A DNA stretch of 64,000 nt from Stramonita haemastoma (GCA_030674155.1 CM060320.1:8167793-8231792), one strand, 5' to 3'. Counted from the stretch's first letter, positions 32,488-43,755 are shown. Translations and numbers: made by a program. Notes: a model not told the origin generated them from the letters alone.

Positions 32488-34730
32488 ACAAACTGAACAT
32501 TTTTTTTGTAAGTTTTCATCAATTTTATTCACTTTCACATTCATGTATATTATTATGTACATTATCAGCTTCGTCATTATTTTTCTTTCTTCACAGTTTT
32601 TTTTTCATCAATTGTAAACGTCTTTTCCCTCTGCTTCCCTCTCCTCTCTGTGTGTTTGTGTTTGTCTTTTATCTTTCTTCGGCTTTCTCTTTTTTCACTC
32701 CTTTCTGGTTCTTTCTTTCTTGTTTCATTTCCTTCTTTTTTCTGTTACTTTCCTCCTCTTTCTCTTTTTCTTTAAATGTTTTCTTCCGATACTTATTCTT
32801 CATATATTTTGCTTCTGTTTGTGTTGTGTCTTTTCGTGTTTTCTAAAACTGATTTTTTTTTAAATTTCTGCTTCTTCTCTTTTGAGTTTTCTTTGTGGAA
32901 TTCTGCAGTTTTTCCTTTGTGTTTGTTTTGAGTTTTGTTTCATATTAATTTTATTATTTTCGGGGGTCTGCGTTCTTCTCCATCTTGTCTTTTGTTTTTC
33001 TGTCCCGTCTGTTATTTTTGTTTTTCTTTCCCGTCTGTTATTTTTGTTTTTCTGTCCCGTCTGTTATTTTTGTTTTGCTCTCCGTCCTTTTGGTGTTGTT
33101 CTTATTCTGTTTGTTATTGTTCGTCGCAGTCTGTTTGCTGTTTTCCCTCCTATGTTTTCTGTTCTTTCTCTCCGTCGGTTTCTTGTTGTTCTTTTTCCGT
33201 TCGTTTGTCGTTTTCTTCCTGTTTGGTATTTTCTTTCTCTGTTTTTGATGTTCTTATTGTTCCTCTATTTCTTGTTCTTCTCTTTCGCCTTATTTTCTCT
33301 TTCGATTTGCTGCTCTTATAAATTCTCTGTTTGCTGGTATTTTTATCGTGCTTGTTGATGGGTTTTTTTTGTCTCTTTCGTTGGTCTTCTTATATGTTTT
33401 CTTTTTCCTGCCGCTATTTTCTGTTCTTTTTTTTTCTCTGTCTGGTTACTGTTGTTCTTCTACTAATTGTTGTTTGTCTTCTGTTTGTTGTCATTTTTCT
33501 TTTTGTTGTTGTTCATCCTCTGTTTGTTGTTTTTCTTCAAATGTTGACCTTCTAATTGTTTTCCTTCTTCCAATTGTTTTTCTTGTTCTAATTGTTCATG
33601 TTTCCTCGTCTGAGTTTTGTTGTTTTTCTCCGTCTATTTCTTGTTTTTCTTCAATGTTCTTGTTCTTACTCTCTTTCTTGCTGTTCTTGTTTTTTTTTCG
33701 TCTCGTTTCTTGTGGTTCTTCTTCTATTTATTGTTCTTCTTGTTTATTGTTCTTCTATCTATTGTTCTTCTTGTTTCTTGTTCTTCTTGTTTATTGTTCT
33801 TCTTGTGTCTTGTTTTTCTTCCATTTCATGTTGTCATTCTTCTGTTTCTTATTGGCCTTCTTCATTGTTTTTCTTGTTTCTCGTTATTCTTCTTGCTTAT
33901 TGTTTTTCTTGTTTTTTGTTGTTCTTCTTTTCTCTCTTTTTGTTCCTTGTCTGTTTTTTGTTGATCTTTTTTCTTGCTGTTTTTCTTGTTTCTTCTTCTT
34001 CTTGCTGTTCGTCTTCTTTTTGTTCTTGTGCTTCGTGTTATTCTTCTTGTTTCTTGTTGTTCTTTTTCCTGTTTCTTGTTGTTCTTTTTCCTGTTTCATG
34101 TTCTTTTTCTCTGTTTGAATTTTGTTCTTATTTTATGTTTTATTCTCTTTCTCTGTCTTGGTGTTGTTCTCTTTCTTGTTGTTTTTGTTTCTTGTTGTGC
34201 CGCTTATTTTTTGTTGTTTTTTTGTTTGTTTTTATTGTGCTTCTATTTCCTCGTGTTCTTCTTCTTGTTTCTTTTCTTCTTCTGTTTCTTGTTGTTCTTC
34301 TTCTGTTTTTTGTAGTTCGTTTTTGCTCTTGATGTTGTTGTTCTTCTTCTGTTTCGTTTTTTTCTTGTTTCTTGTTGCTCTTCTTCTCGTTTCCTTTTGT
34401 TCTTCTTGGTTCTTGTTATTCTTCTTGTTATGCCGTTTCTTGTTCTTCCTATGTGTGTTGTTGTTCTTTTTTTCTTGGCTGTTCTACTTCTCGGTTTTCG
34501 TTGTCATTGCTGCTTGTTCTTCTGTTTCATTTGTTCTTCTCAAGCTCTTATTTTTTTCTTCTGTTTGCTATTTTTTCTTTTTTTGGTTTTGTTTGTTTAT
34601 ATTTGTCCATCTGCTTGTTGGTGTTCTTTGTTTTTGCTGGTTACTTTTCTCTCCATCTGTTTGCTGCCCTTTTAATCTGTATGTTGTGTTTCTTCTTCCT
34701 ATGTTTACTGTCAGTCTTCTGTTTACTCCT

Positions 34731-35655
34731 CTCTTTTTGCTTGCTGTTGTTCTTTTCTGTATGCTTGCTGTTGTTCTTTTCCGTATGCTTGTTGTTGTTC
34801 TTTTCCGTATGCTTGTTGTTGTTCTTTTCCGTATGCTTGTTGTTGTTCTTTTCCGTATGCTTGCTGTTGTTCTTTTCCGTATGCTTGTTGTTGTTCTTTT
34901 CCGTATGCTTGTTGTTGTTCTTTTCCGTATGCTTGTTGTTGTTCTTTACCGTATGCTTGTTGTTCTTTTCCGTATGCTTGTTGTTGTTCTTTTCCGTATG
35001 GTTGTTATTCTTTTCCGAATGCTTGTTGTTCTTTTCCGAATGCTTGTTGTTCTTTTCCGTATGCTTGCTGTTTTCCGTATGCTTGCTGTTGTTCTTTTCC
35101 GTATGCTTGCTGTTGTTCTTTTCCGTATGCTTGCTGTTGTTCTTTTCCGTATGCTTGCTGTTGTTCTTTTCCGTATGCTTGCTGTTGTTCTTTTCCGTAT
35201 GCTTGCTGTTGTTCTTTTCCGTATGCTTGCTGTTGTTCTTTTCCGTATGCTTGCTGTTGTTCTTTTCCGTATGCTTGCTGTTGTTCTTTTCCGTATGCTT
35301 GCTGTTGTTCTTTTCCGTATGCTTGCTGTTGTTCTTTTCCGTATGCTTGCTGTTGTTCTTTTCCGTATGCTTGCTGTTGTTCTTTTCCGTATGCTTGCTG
35401 TTGTTCTTTTCCGTATGCTTGCTGTTGTTCTTTTCCGTATGCTTGCTGTTGTTCTTTTCCGTATGCTTGCTGTTGTTCTTTTCCGTATGCTTGCTGTTGT
35501 TCTTTTCCGTATGCTTGCTGTTGTTCTTTTCCGTATGCTTGCTGTTGTTCTTTTCCGTATGCTTGCTGTTGTTCTTTTCCGTATGCTTGCTGTTGTTCTT
35601 TTCCGTATGCTTGCTGTTGTTCTTTTCCGTATGCTTGCTGTTGTTCTTTACCATC
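34731..35655. repeat. 24 bp minisatellite, about 38 units
   Basis: The unit core is TTTTCCGTATGCTTGCTGTT plus GTTC. Units from about 35090 to 35655 are almost identical, while those from 34731 to 35090 vary (TTG for CTG, or lacking one GTT). The consensus has no stop codon in any of the six frames, so it gives octapeptide repeats in each frame, for example KHTEKNNS on the minus strand (34641-35654) and LFRMLAVV on the plus. Homogeneity suggests recent expansion. Confidence 0.95.
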
Positions 35656-35899
35656 TGTTTGTGGTTTCTTTTTCTTCTCTGTTTTTTGTGTTTCTTTTTC
35701 TTCTCCGTCTGTTTCTTGGTTTTTTTTTAATCTCTGTTTCTGTTTTTTCTTCTCCGTCTCTCACTTGTTTTTCTTTTCTGTCCGTTTGCTTTTCTTTCTT
35801 GTATTATCTTCTCCGTGTGTTCCGTCCGTTTCTTGTGTGTTTTTTCTCGGTGTCTCGATTGTTTGGTTTTTTTTTCATCTGTTTCTTGTTGTTCTTGTC

Positions 35900-36490
35900 C
35901 GTATTTCTTGTTGTTCTTCCCCGTGTTTCTTCTTGTTGTTCTCCGTGTTTCTTCTTGTTGTTCTCCGTGTTTCTTGTTGTTCTCCGTGTTTCTTGTTGTT
36001 CTCCGTGTTTCTTGTTCTTCTCCGTGTTTCTTGTTCTTCTCCGTGTTTCTTGTTCTTCTCCGTGTTTCTTGTTGTTCTTCGTGTTTCTTGTTCTTCGTGT
36101 TTCTTGTTCTTTTCCGTGTTTCTTGTTCTTTTCCGTGTTTCTTGTTCTTCTCCGTGTTTCTTGTTCTTCGTGTTTCTTGTTCTTCGTGTTTCTTGTTCTT
36201 TTCTGTGTTTCTTGTTCTTTTCCGTGTTTCTTGTTCTTCGTGTTTCTTGTTCTCCGTGTTTCTTGTTCTTTTCCGTGTTTCTTGTTTATCGTGTTTCTTG
36301 TTGTTCTCCGTGTTTCTTGTTCTTTTCCGTGTTTCTTGTTCTTCGTGTTTCTTGTTCTTTTCCATGTTTCTTGTTCTTTTCCGTGTTTCTTGTTGTTCTT
36401 CGTGTTTCTTGTTGTTCTTCGTGTTTCTTGTTCTTTTCCGTGTTTCTTGTTCTTTTCCGTGTTTCTTGTTCTCCGTGTTTCTTGTTGTTG
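35900..36490. repeat. CCGTGTTTCTTGTT minisatellite
   Basis: Irregular tandem units of about 15-24 bp with core CCGTGTTTCTTGTTCTT, a variant of the neighbouring 24-mer with GTGTTTC in place of GTATGCTTGC. Confidence 0.9.
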
Positions 36491-36999
36491 TTCTCCGTCT
36501 CTTTCTTGTCTTATTTTTTTGTTGTTTTTCTTCTTGTTTATTGCTCTTCTTCTGTTTGTTATTTGTCTCCTTGCTTTTATTCTATTTTTTGTTACTCTTC
36601 TGTTTTATGTTCTTTTTCTGTTCCTTGTTCTTCTTCTCTTTTTTGTTGTTCTTCTTTTTCTTTCTTCTTGTTTTTGCTTCTGGGTGTGCTTATTGTTCTT
36701 CTGTTTCTTGGTGTCCTTCTTCTATGTATTGTTGTAATACTTGTTTCTTCTTGTTGTTGTCTTGTTTGTTGTTATTTCTTCTTGTGTCCTGTTATTCTTA
36801 TTGTTTGTCGTTGTTCTTTGTTGTTTGTTGTTCTGCTGTTTTTCTTCTCGTTTTGGTTGTTCTTCTTCTCTCTTGTTGTCTTATTGGTTTTTTTCTTGTA
36901 TGTTGTTGTTTCTTGATGCTTTTCCCGTTTCTTGTGGTCGCAAATCTTGTTCTTTTCTGTGTTGTTGTTCATCTTTTTGTTGTTCTTGTTTCAAACTTG

Positions 37000-37960
37000 T
37001 TGTTCTTTCCCGTATGCTTGTTCTTTTCCGTATGCTTGCTGTTGTTCTGTCCGTATGCTTGCTGCTCTTTTCGGTATGCTTCTTGTTCTTTTCCGTATGC
37101 TTGCTGTTGTTCTTTTCCGTATGCTTGCTGTTGTTCTTTTCTTCAATATGCTTGTTGGTCTTTACCGTATGCTTGTTGTTCTTTTCCGTGTGCTTGTTGA
37201 TGTTCTTTTCCGTATGCTTGCTGTTGTTCTTTTCCGTATACTTGCTGTTGTTCTTTTCCGTATGCTTGTTGTTGTTCTTTTCCGTATGCTTTTCCTTTTC
37301 CGTATGCTTGCTGTTGTTCTTTTCTGTATGCTTGTTGTTCTTTTCCGTATGCTTGCTGCTGTTCTTTTCCGTATGCTTGCTGTTGTTCTTTTCCGTATGC
37401 TTGCTGTTGTTCTTTTCCGTATGCTTCTTGTTGTTCTTTTCCGTATGCTTGTTGTTGTTTACCGTATGCTTGTTGTTGTTCTTTACCGTATGCTTTGTTG
37501 TTGTTTTCCATATACTTGCTGTTGTTCTTTTCCGTATGCTCGTTGTTCTTTTCCGTATGCTTGTTGTTCTTTTCCGTATGCTCGTTGTTCTTTTCCGTAT
37601 GCTTGTTGTTCTTTACCGTATGCTTGTTGTTCTTTTCCGTATACTTGTTGTTGTTCTTTTCCGTATGCTTGTTGTTCTTTTCCGTATGCTTGTTGTTCTT
37701 TTCCGTATACTTGTTGTTGTTCTTTTCCGTATGCTTGTTGTTGTTCTTTTCCGTATGCTTGTTGTTCTTTTCCGTATACTTGTTGTTGTTCTTTTCCGTA
37801 TACTTGTTGTTGTTCTTTTCCGTATGCTTGTTGTTCTCTGTATACTTTTTTCGTATGCTTCTTGTTCTCCATATACTTGTTTTTTCCGTACGCTTGTTGT
37901 TGTTCTCCGTATGCTTGTCTTTTCTGTACGCTCGTTATTGTTTTACGTATGCTTCTAGTG
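37000..37960. repeat. 21-24 bp minisatellite, second block
   Basis: Again CCGTATGCTTGTTGTTCTTT units, mixing 21 and 24 bp forms and decaying towards 37960. It has the same ancestry as 34731-35655 but is more heterogeneous. Confidence 0.9.
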
Positions 37961-39837
37961 CTTCTTTTCTGTCTGTTGTTTGTTCTTCCTCGCCGTATGT
38001 GTCTTGTAGGGGTTTTTTGTTGTTTTTTTACTTTTCCGTCTGTTTCTTGCTTTTTCATCTGTTTTGCTTTTGTTTCTCCGTGTTTCTTGTTGTTCTTCTT
38101 GTGTTTCTTGTTCTTTTTCTCTGTCATGTTCTTTTCTGTTTTTCTTTCTATGTCTTTTGTGGTTCGTCTCCTCTGATTGATGTTTGTTATTCTGTTCCGT
38201 CTGTTTCATGCTTTTCTCCGTCTTTTTCTTGTTTTCTCCTCTCTGTCTATTCCGTCTTTTCTTTGTTTTACTTCTATGTTTCTTGTTGTTCTTCAGTTTC
38301 TTGTTGTTCTTCTTCCGTTTCTTGTTCTTCTTCTCTCGTCTTGTTCTTCTTCTCTGTCTTGTTTTTCTTCTCCGTCTTGTTCTCTCCTCGTTTCTTGTTC
38401 TTTTTCTTGTGTTTGCTGTTGCTCTTGTTTCTTGTATTTCCTTGTTCTTCTTGTTTCTTGTTTTCCTAGTTTCTTTTGGTGGTTTTGTTTCTTGATGTCC
38501 TTGTTTCTTGTTCTCTTTCTTCTTTTTTGATGTTTCTGTTGTTTTTCTTGGCGTTTTCTTTTTTCTTTTTTTCTTTTATTCTTCTCCATCTGTTAATTTG
38601 GTTTTCTTCCGTTTTCTACTGGTTTTCTATTTTGTGTTTATTTGTCTATGTCCATCCGTTCTTTTGTTCTTGTCCATCTGTTTTCTGCCCTTTTAGGGTT
38701 TATTTTCTTTTTCTTCTGCATCTGTATGTTGTGTTTCTTCTTCCTCTGTTTGCTGTCAGTCTTCTGTTCACTACTCTGTTTCTGCTCGTTTCTGATCTCT
38801 TCCATATTTTTTTTTTTTTTTTTGGGGGGGGGGGTTCTTCTCCGTCTGTTCTTGCTGTTCTTCTCTGTCTGTTTCTTGTTTTTTCTCCTTTTTCTCCGTC
38901 TGTTTCTTGTTCTTTTCCATGTTTCTTGTTTTTCCTCTGTTTCTTGCTCTCCGTCTGTTTCTGTTTTTCTCCTCCGTTTCTTTTTCTTTTCAGCCTGTAT
39001 CTGGTCTTTTTTTCTCTATCTCTTCCGTTATTTTTTTTTATTTTCTTCTCTGTTTCTTTTTATTCTCCGTTTCTTCTTGTTATTCTCTGGGAGGGGGGGG
39101 GGGGGGGGGGGGTTCTTCTCCGAGTATTGGTTGTTTTTCGGTTTTGTTTTTCTTTGTTTCTCGTTTGTTTTTCTTCGTCTGTTTCTCCTTTCTTTTTCTT
39201 CTCTGTTTTTTCCGTCTTTTTCTTGTTCTTCTCAGTCTGTTTCTTGCTTTTTCTTCCTCCGTCTGTTTTTAACCTTGTTTGGGGGATTTTCTTTTTCTCC
39301 GTTTGTGTCGGGGGGGCGGGGGGGGGGGGTCCCGTCTGTTTCTTGAGGGGGGGGAGGTAACTGTTTTGGGCTGTAGTTTTTTGCATGTTCTATTGATTGA
39401 TGTCTTATTTTTCCGACTGTTGTTGATATTTTCTATCTGCTTAGCTGTTGGTTTTTCTACAAACGTTTTTTTTTTTGTATTATTCTCCGTCAGTTTTTTC
39501 TTTTTCGTGCGTTGTTCTTCTCTGTTTGTTGTTTTTCTTATGTTTGTTGTGATTTTTCTTCGTCTATTTGTGATTGTTTTTCTTCTGTATCTAATGGATC
39601 CACTCTAATATTCTGCTGGTGTTCTTCTCCGTCTGTTTGTTGTTGTTCTACTTTTGTTTTATTTTTCCTTTCTGTTTGTTGTTTCTCTACTCTGTATGTT
39701 TGTTGTTTTTCCTCTGTTTTATTTATTCTCTGTCTGTTTGTACTTGTTCTTCTCTATCTGTTTGTGTTTGTTTTTCTTACATTTGTTGGTCTATTTCTCC
39801 GTCAAATTTTCGGTCCCCCTGTTTGTTGGTTTTGTCC

Positions 39838-39839
<2 letters not shown>

Positions 39840-39903
<64 letters not shown>
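39840..39903. repeat. GT microsatellite
   Basis: Pure (GT)n of about 64 bp next to REP-1. Confidence 0.95.
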
Positions 39904-39905
<2 letters not shown>

Positions 39906-40015
39906 AAAGTCAAAGTCAAACTTTTATTTCCAGATGGTACATTGAGTAAGCAGTGCAATTGCTTTTTTTCATCAAGCCATCCATCTAAGAAAAATAAAAG
40001 AAGAAAAAAGAGAAT
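39904..40015 (-). mobile_element. REP-1 copy 4
   Basis: CAAAGTCAAAGTCAAAC is a short tandem tail. It is followed by TTTATTTCCAGATGGTACAT and TTTTTTTCATCAAGCCATCC. The copy interrupts the T-rich domain and abuts a GT array. Confidence 0.7.
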
Positions 40016-40093
40016 AATCATATATGAACAAGGAAAAACTTTTAAAAGATATGCCTTACAAATGAAAAGATTAGAAATGAACTTGAAAAATAT

Positions 40094-40095
<2 letters not shown>

Positions 40096-40157
<62 letters not shown>

Positions 40158-40206
40158 GTGTGTGTGTGCGCGCGCGTGTGTGTGTGTGTGCACGTGTGTA
40201 TGTGTT
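40096..40206. repeat. GT microsatellite
   Basis: (GT)n with CG-rich interruptions near 40168-40178. Confidence 0.95.
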
Positions 40207-41119
40207 TTGGTTTGTAGTCTCAGTTTATTAATTTTCTTCGTCTGTTTTATTGTAGTTTTTTGTTTGTTGTTTTTTCCTCTCCATCTGTTTGTTGCTTTTC
40301 TTCTTTGTTCTTTGTCCTTTCCCATCTCATTTTTGTATGTACTTCTGCGTCTGTTTGTTGCTGATCCTCTTCTGTTTATTGTAGTTCTTCTTCTGTTTAA
40401 TGTTCTCGTTTATTGTTGTTGTTGTTTGTTGTTGTTCTTCCGTTTTTGTTCTTCTTCTGTTATTGTTGTTATTCTGTTTATTGTTGTTCTTCCGTTTGTT
40501 GTTGTTCTGTTGTTTATTGTTGTCTTTTGTCTGTTGTTGTTCTTGTTTATTGTTGTTCATCTGTTTATTGTTGTTATTCTTCTGTTTATTTTTCTTGTTT
40601 ATTGTTCTGTTTTTTTCTTCTTTTGTTTATTGTTGTTCTTCTTCTGATTATTGTTGTTCTGTTGTTTTTCGTCTGTTTATTTTTGTTCTTTTGTTTATTG
40701 TTGTGCTTTTGTCTGTTGTTCTTCTGTTGTTTTTTTCTGTTGTTATTTTTCGTCTGTTTGTTGTTCTTCTTTTGTTATGTTTTTTTCCGTTTGTTGTTTT
40801 TTCTGTTTATTGTTGTTCTTCCTCTGTTGTTGTTGTTCTGTTTGCTGTTTGTCTTCTTTTGTCTGTTGTTTTCCTGATCCGTCTGTTTCTTTGTTTTTCT
40901 TCCCGGTCTTTTTGTTTTTCCTTAACTTCTTTTATTTTTCTTGCTCTGTTATGTTTCGGGGAAGTTGTTAGGTTATCTTTGTGCTTTTCTTTAATAGTTT
41001 TCTTGTTTGTCCTTTTCTTCTGCTTTGACTATTTGTTCTTATGCGTGCTCTTTTACTTTTCCATATCTTCATAATTTTTCTTTTTCTGTTTGTCTTCTTC
41101 ATCTGTTGTTCTCCCTTTC
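40207..41119. repeat. T-rich low complexity, continued
   Basis: TTGTTGTTCTTCTGTTTATT-type degenerate repeat, the continuation of the domain starting at 32590. Confidence 0.8.
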
Positions 41120-41228
41120 TTATTGCGCTTTGATTTGTTTTTACAAGAGATAGCGCTATACAAATTCTATGTATTATTATTATTATTATCATTATTATTA
41201 TTATTATCATTATTATTATTATTATTGC
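41120..41228 (+). mobile_element. LINE-E-type 3' tail
   Basis: TTTACAAGAGATAGCGCTAT with ACAAATTCTATG followed by (ATT)n is the end typical of L2/CR1-like LINEs and of SINEs that borrow it. Similar tails lie at 45890-45993, 52065-52130 and 59265-59345. Confidence 0.6.
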
Positions 41229-41505
41229 TCTTCTCCGTCTCTTTTTTGTTGTGTTTCCTCTTTGTTTTTCCGCTGTCATTCTTCTTCTGTTTGGTGTTTT
41301 CCTTTTCCCCCTCTTTTTTTGTTTTTCTTGGACAGTGTGTTGTTTTCTTCTCTTGTTTTATGTTCTTTTTGTTAATGCTGTCGTTTTCCCCTTCAATCCA
41401 ATCCAATAATGGTGCTTTTAGCCCCGCCGACCACATAGGCCATATCAGGGCTATCGCCTCGTCACATTTTAAAACTCGTATTAAAAGTGTGCAACTATGT
41501 ACAGT

Positions 41506-42060
41506 TTAAAACGAGGTATAAAACCAACTCAACCGTCCTTGCCTGTATCGACGTCCCGGTCGACCATAAGGGTCAGCCCAGGACGGCCCCGCGTCGTGGG
41601 AAAACCCACATCGATCACACTTAAAACGAGATAAAACCAAAACCGGGTTCCTTAAAACAACCTTGTCCTTAGAGACCAACCATACCACTTTCACTCATAT
41701 CAGACGAAAAAAGCTGGATTCTCTCAGGAAGTTAAAAATGGTGTCCGGCGGAACATCCCGAAAGAGGATCTTTAGGGAGTCCGCGGTAAAATGCTTGTGC
41801 CTAATATCCTGAAAATCCGCAGATGCCTGACGGTCACCCGCACGTCGCAAGTCACGCACCACGGGGTTCCCTCGCCTTTCAGCAAGTGAACGTGAGTGAT
41901 GTGAGAATGACCCGTGTGTATCCTGGTGAGCACTATCGCCTCCCTTCGGTTTTTCACACCCAGAGGGAAAACCTCTTTCAGGTTGGGACGGATCCGAAAA
42001 AGCTTGTTGTCGTCTGAGCGTTCCACTCCTCCTGCCAGAAGGAATGCACGTATTGCTCGC
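41506..42060 (-). pseudogene. LINE-B ORF2 C-terminal remnant
   Basis: The region downstream of RNase H in I/Nimb-like ORF2. LFRIRPNLKEVFPLG and LTRIHTGHSHITH are readable from about 42010. Near 41818 the copy has lost about 17 bp (the CACTCCAGGAG block present at 45595), which shifts the frame. ILFRDVPPDTIFNFL follows, then stop. No catalytic domain is present. Confidence 0.75.
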
Positions 42061-43009
42061 TCCTAGGTTTCAGATCTGTGAATGGGGTAGGCGCGCGGTC
42101 AGCGGTGCTCGGTCGGCTGGGCCCAGCCATTCCAGAGCCAAAGTCCGTCTGACAGGTCACTGAAAGACATGACCTCTTGACCACTGCTGCATAGGACTGA
42201 GTGCTGCCGTTGCTGTTACTTCCCTGCACCATCTTTCTGGCCTCAAAAAAGGACACCCTTTTCTCCACCTTAACCCACTGAATCTCCGTTTCAAACACCC
42301 AAGTGGGGCACTGCTTGGACGAGGAGGCGTGGGTGCCTCCGCAGTTCACACACAGAGCGGGGTCCTGACATTTCCCATCGTGCACTGCCTTCGCACAGAC
42401 GCTGCACACCTCCTGTCCAGGGCACCGGTCCCTCACGTGGCCAAATTTCTGGCATCTGAAGCACCTCAGCGAAGAGGGGATCTAAGGCGTGACCTTCACG
42501 CTGAGGTACCCCACCTTGATGTTCTGAGGTAGCACGGTCGTACAAAAGGTAACAAAGAAGGTTTTCGTGGGGACCTTGTCCCCCCCTTTCCTGATCTGCA
42601 CTCGATACACATCCACGACTCCCTGAGACGCCAACTTGGCCTTGATCTCTGCCTCGGACACCCCCTGCAGGTCCCTGCACCTGACGACCCCTTTGCTGCT
42701 GTTCAGGGCCTTGTGGGCGGTCACCCTCACAGGGCACGTCACCAACTTGTTACACTTCAGGAGTGTCTGGGACTGCTTTTTGGTTCTGCATTCCAGCAGC
42801 AGTGTGCCATTCCTCAACCTTTTTACCGTGCTAAGCTCTCCTGCAACACCCTTTAGTCCCTTGGCCACCGCAAACGGGCTCAGTTTTGACAGAGGATGCT
42901 CCTCCTCCACCCCCTCAACCACCAACCAGCTTGGCCAAAATCCACCCTTCTCTCTCACTTCCGTCTCCGACTCGCTAGACAAGTCGCCGGCGGAATCCGA
43001 TTCCCTCAT
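41978..43009 (-). pseudogene. LINE-B ORF1 protein, one in-frame stop
   Basis: ORF1 of an I/Nimb-like LINE, a nucleic-acid-binding gag-like protein. From Met at 43009 the first 175 residues hold an acidic start (MRESDSAGDLSSESETE), WPSWLVVEG and an RRM-like region ending IKVGYLSVKVTP. A TAG stop at 42484-42482 follows. Reading through it, the same frame continues with three zinc knuckles: CFRCQKFGHVRDRC (CX2CX4HX4C), CSVCAKAVHDGKC and CVNCGGTHASSSKQC. Then come QWVKVEKRVSFFEARKM and a fusion to ORF2-derived residues ending at 41978, about 343 residues in all. There is no frameshift across this length, so only the one stop breaks it. Confidence 0.85.
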
Positions 43010-43300
43010 TCCTCTCTTCCTTTTTATTGTTTGTTTTTTTTACATGGAGCGTAGGCTCAATGAGGGCAGAATTATTCGGTCACCTCGGCAGAGCTGCCTT
43101 ACCGAGGAAGAGGCTAATCTTACCCATATGGAAACCGTCCCGCACGATTCCACACGGGGCTCGTTAACGGCTAGAGTAACGTACAGCCATCCATCCCCTG
43201 GCCACGTCGCTCCAGCGTGGGATTACGGGTTGCTTACGGCAACCACTCGGCAGCAGAGAAATGAAGAGCTGGACAAAGAAGGCTTGATGGGGAGCTGATG

Positions 43301-43740
43301 ATAGAATTAAAGATCCCATTGACAGAAGAGGGCAGTCCACAGAAAAAGGGTGGGTGAGAATGGAGATGGGGAAGACATGACGATAGAGATGTAACGAGAA
43401 ATTCCGTGACCAAGAGTTTCTGGAAAAAAAGGCAGAAGAATGAACCCAGAAGGCAGATAACAGACGAAGAAGACTGACAGGTAGGAAAGAGACAAGGCAG
43501 AGGCAAAGAGAGGGACAGAATAGAGGGGATTCCTGCACAGAACCTCCAGAAGGTGGGGATACTGTTTATACTGAAAGGCCCCCGGTATCCCCACGGGGGG
43601 TGTTCTCGGAAGAAGACCCCCTACGCCGTGGAGCTGGCGACATCTTTCCTGTGAGCGGCAAGATCAAAACGGACAACCAGGCTTTCCACCATCCACATAG
43701 GTGTCTCTGGGAACTTGGGAAGGTCGCAGATGACACCCAA
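43301..43740. other. Unassigned segment, inverted relative of 48270-48480
   Basis: AGGGGATTCCTGCACAGAAC and CTTTCTGGAAAAAAAG-like blocks around 43415-43590 reappear inverted at 48270-48440 (GAAATTCTGTGCTAGGAATT; CCTTTCCAGAAAGAC). Both copies end next to a G-rich or C-rich run. It may be the 5' region of one of the LINE families. I recognise no domain. Confidence 0.4.
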
Positions 43741-43755
43741 ATCGATACCGGGTAA

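Larger units (their letters stand above)
32590..39840. repeat. A-poor, T-rich low-complexity domain
   Basis: About 7.3 kb in which the plus strand is dominated by TTCTTGTTGTTCTTC-like words with very little A. It appears to be decayed short tandem repeats of 18-24 bp. Better preserved stretches are annotated separately. Very long open frames occur on both strands (for example 34122-36737 plus, 871 codons), but several frames are open over the same bases and the proteins are low-complexity, so I call no gene. Poly(G) runs sit at 38823-38834, 39089-39112 and 39310-39330. Confidence 0.85.
41394..43300 (-). mobile_element. LINE-B internal-deletion derivative (ORF1 only)
   Basis: On the minus strand the order is a 5' leader (about 43300-43010), ORF1 (43009-about 42070), then abruptly the last part of ORF2 (about 42060-41700), a 3' untranslated region, and an (ATTGG)n tail at 41394-41410. 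Endonuclease, reverse transcriptase and RNase H are absent. The ORF2 remnant begins WQEEWNAQTT and includes LFRIRPNLKEVFPLG, VLTRIHTGHSHITHVHLLKG and a CVTCDVRVTVRHL motif (C-X2-C...H), the post-RNase H region of I/Nimb-like LINEs. The same tail occurs alone at 45166-46165 and 47370-47740. Confidence 0.8.

Noticed and set aside
34641..35654. A 337-residue KHTEKNNS octapeptide protein on the minus strand
   Set aside because: The 24 bp unit is stop-free in all six frames, so the open frame carries no evidence of coding. Kept as a finding about the repeat only.
34122..36737. An 871-codon open frame on the plus strand
   Set aside because: It lies on T-rich tandem repeats in which other frames and the opposite strand are also open. 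The product is a hydrophobic low-complexity repeat with no family resemblance.
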